DNA of 64,000 nucleotides from Chrysomallon squamiferum (Eukaryota; Mollusca; Gastropoda; Neomphalida; Peltospiridae): NCBI GenBank assembly GCA_012295275.1, contig CM022673.1, positions 852,001 to 916,000 of the forward strand, read 5' to 3'. Shown piece by piece: positions 62,373 to 64,000 of this stretch (position 1 is its first letter; each line of letters starts with the position of its first letter). The notes under the pieces were generated by a model. It saw only the letters and a program-made list of their open reading frames with translations, ran no database searches and was not told where the DNA came from. The position numbers and the translations under genes were made by a program.

Positions 62373-63166
62373 TTAATATTTCAAATAGTTCTGAAACAGA
62401 GCCAAAGCGATCATCATCAGAAACTGCTTGACTCCAACAACGACAGAGATTCCTTCATTACCTGAAATCAAAATACAAAATTGAATATCGTGTCATAAAC
62501 ATTTATAAAACTTTGGATTAGCTTTCTAAAAACACTTAGTTTATTATACTGAATTCTATATACGAATAAACAATTTAAACGATATAAAATAAAATACCAA
62601 GAATTTTTCTCTTTTTTTGTGAAAACTTAACTATTTTTCTTCGTTTGAAATAGATACATAAGACAGCATGCAAACATATGATTATTCGCAAAAACGAATG
62701 GCATTTACCTACAGAATTTTGTAATATCAGATTCTGTTTTAACAGAAGACTATTAAAAATATGTTGATAAAACAACATAGAATTTTGCTGGCAAATGCCT
62801 CTAATGCTGATATACAGATCCTGCAGACAAACCACCAATAACAGTTTTATTTACTCACAGAATTCTGTAAGCTTTCCTTCGGCTTCAGTTTTAATAGCAG
62901 GCTGCAGTTTTTTTCCATCACAGGCTTTCATTGCGGCATCTTTTCCAACTACACAGGTCTTGTAGGCTTTGGCTTCGCTGAATGAAGAAAACATAAAACA
63001 ATACAGCTAACATTATCTGTTTTTTATCAGCAACATCCCCATATAAAAAATATGCTTATATGCATTTATACATTTAAACACACGCACACATACACACATA
63101 CATAAATACATAGATTCATACATACATCCATACATATATACATACGTATATACATTCATACATATA

Positions 63167-63212
<46 letters not shown>

Positions 63213-64000
63213 ATACACAAATACACACATCTTACATACATACATACGTTCGTTAATATAACAACATATAAATATTCATACTGAAATATTCTTTATATGA
63301 ACATTTGTACAGTATCTTAGTCATATAATTATTTCAGTAGAAACAAATCTACACACTTGCATTTTGTTGCCGTTGATGTCGAGTCTATTCTGGAAGCCGC
63401 CTTGGTAGCATACTCTGCCTGACAGGAACATAAATCAGTTATTCCTGGAACCGTAACAAGAGGAAAATGATAATGATGGACGTGATGATGACAACATCAT
63501 GATGACATCATGATCGCGACAACGTTACGATGACCATGATGATGAGAACTGTGATATGAAAGATGTTGGAAAATTACATTTTAATATATAATCATTATTA
63601 GTCTGAGATTTTACTTTAAATATGAATTTGTCAGAGCTGTTGGTTGTCTGATACTAAACTAATTATTATATTTATGATGACGACGATTAAAGACATTTTA
63701 AAAAAAAATAAAAAAGATTTAGACCGTAAAAAAATTATAAACTCATTGCAGAGGAGTTTTGTATTGTTTTTTTAATAAATATAAAATACAAATTTATCAA
63801 ACATTTTGTTCTTTGCAATACGACGATGATAAGGGGAAAAAAATGATTTATTTAAATTTTCTGTGATGTTTTACCACAGCTTTTAGTTTTTGCAACTTTG
63901 TACACTGTGTCGGTGCCGTCTTTTAACTGTTTCTCAGCAGTGTATTCTGAATCTCCAGTACAAGTGTCATCAGTTCCAGCAAGAAGACATGTAGCAGCTG
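62373..64000 (-). CDS. G8: inverted, divergent family gene, 5' end outside window
   Basis: Minus-strand exons: exon 3 from 63875 to beyond 64000 (partial), exon 4 63357-63444 or 63450, exon 5 62859-62977, exon 6 62373-62461. The usual exon 4 acceptor AG is GG here (63451-63452). An AG six bases downstream (63445-63446) keeps the frame and drops two residues. The exon 4 donor follows TGCAA, giving Asn for Thr at the exon 4/5 joint. The exon 5 donor is GTGAGT instead of GTAAGT. Exon 6 is the short type with an intact hydrophobic tail. Module 2 cysteines are kept. Introns are much more diverged than in G1-G7, so it is probably an older copy. It converges with G7. No AATAAA is seen at the usual distance. 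Confidence 0.75.
63080..63245. repeat. ATAC and (AT)n microsatellites in G8 intron 4
   Basis: ATAC-type runs on both sides of a pure AT run (63166-63210). Intron 4 of every family gene carries an ATAC run at this place. Confidence 0.9.

Overview
The window looks like AT-rich nuclear DNA of a mollusc, most likely a cephalopod such as Octopus. I infer this from the very high density of ATAC/ATGT, AAT, GA and CA microsatellites, the tRNA-derived SINEs with tetranucleotide tails, and the absence of long open frames while short exons sit behind good GT/AG splice sites. No bacterial features are present. The species call is an inference.

The only cellular genes I can support belong to one tandem family of six-exon genes, called G1 to G8 here. 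Each encodes a small secreted protein of about 187-192 residues: a signal peptide, two six-cysteine modules (12 Cys in total) and a hydrophobic C-terminal tail. Exon phases are the same in every copy (0-1, 1-2, 2-1, 1-2, 2-1, 1-stop). I do not recognise the family. G1 (2553-5366), G5 (38380-41403) and G6 (44497-47492) read intact. G3 (18991-21969), G4 (29844-32653) and G7 (55903-58925) each carry one frameshift. G2 (11094-14117) is riddled with small indels, and a second, clean copy of its 3' end follows an N gap (15308-15901). G8 (62373 to beyond 64000) lies on the minus strand and is cut by the window edge. Each plus-strand gene has a TATA box about 85 bases upstream of its ATG, a conserved promoter of about 200 bases, and an AATAAA downstream.

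Intergenic DNA is a reiterated mosaic of three interspersed families that I name R1 (contains GGTTATTCCGACCTAACTT and a small ACGCTT/AAGCGT hairpin), R2 (contains GATCCCGGCCTAGTGTCATT) and R3 (contains GCACAGACTGACATAACTG). It also holds a tRNA-headed SINE family and microsatellites. The gene, its 3' flank and this mosaic have been copied together. A decayed mariner-type transposase (61757-62073) lies between convergent G7 and G8.

Structurally, about 14.8 kb (4280 to about 20840, minus an artefact) is nearly identical to 31560 to about 46340. Both ends of the tract fall just upstream of exon 4 of a family gene. The 200-N gap at 14708-14907 has overlapping sequence on both sides, so it is probably an unresolved contig overlap and not missing DNA. 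Part of the apparent gene number may therefore be assembly duplication. The most biologically interesting signal is the gene family itself: a duplicated exon-pair architecture, a hypervariable exon 2 between conserved introns, and variable membrane-tail exons.
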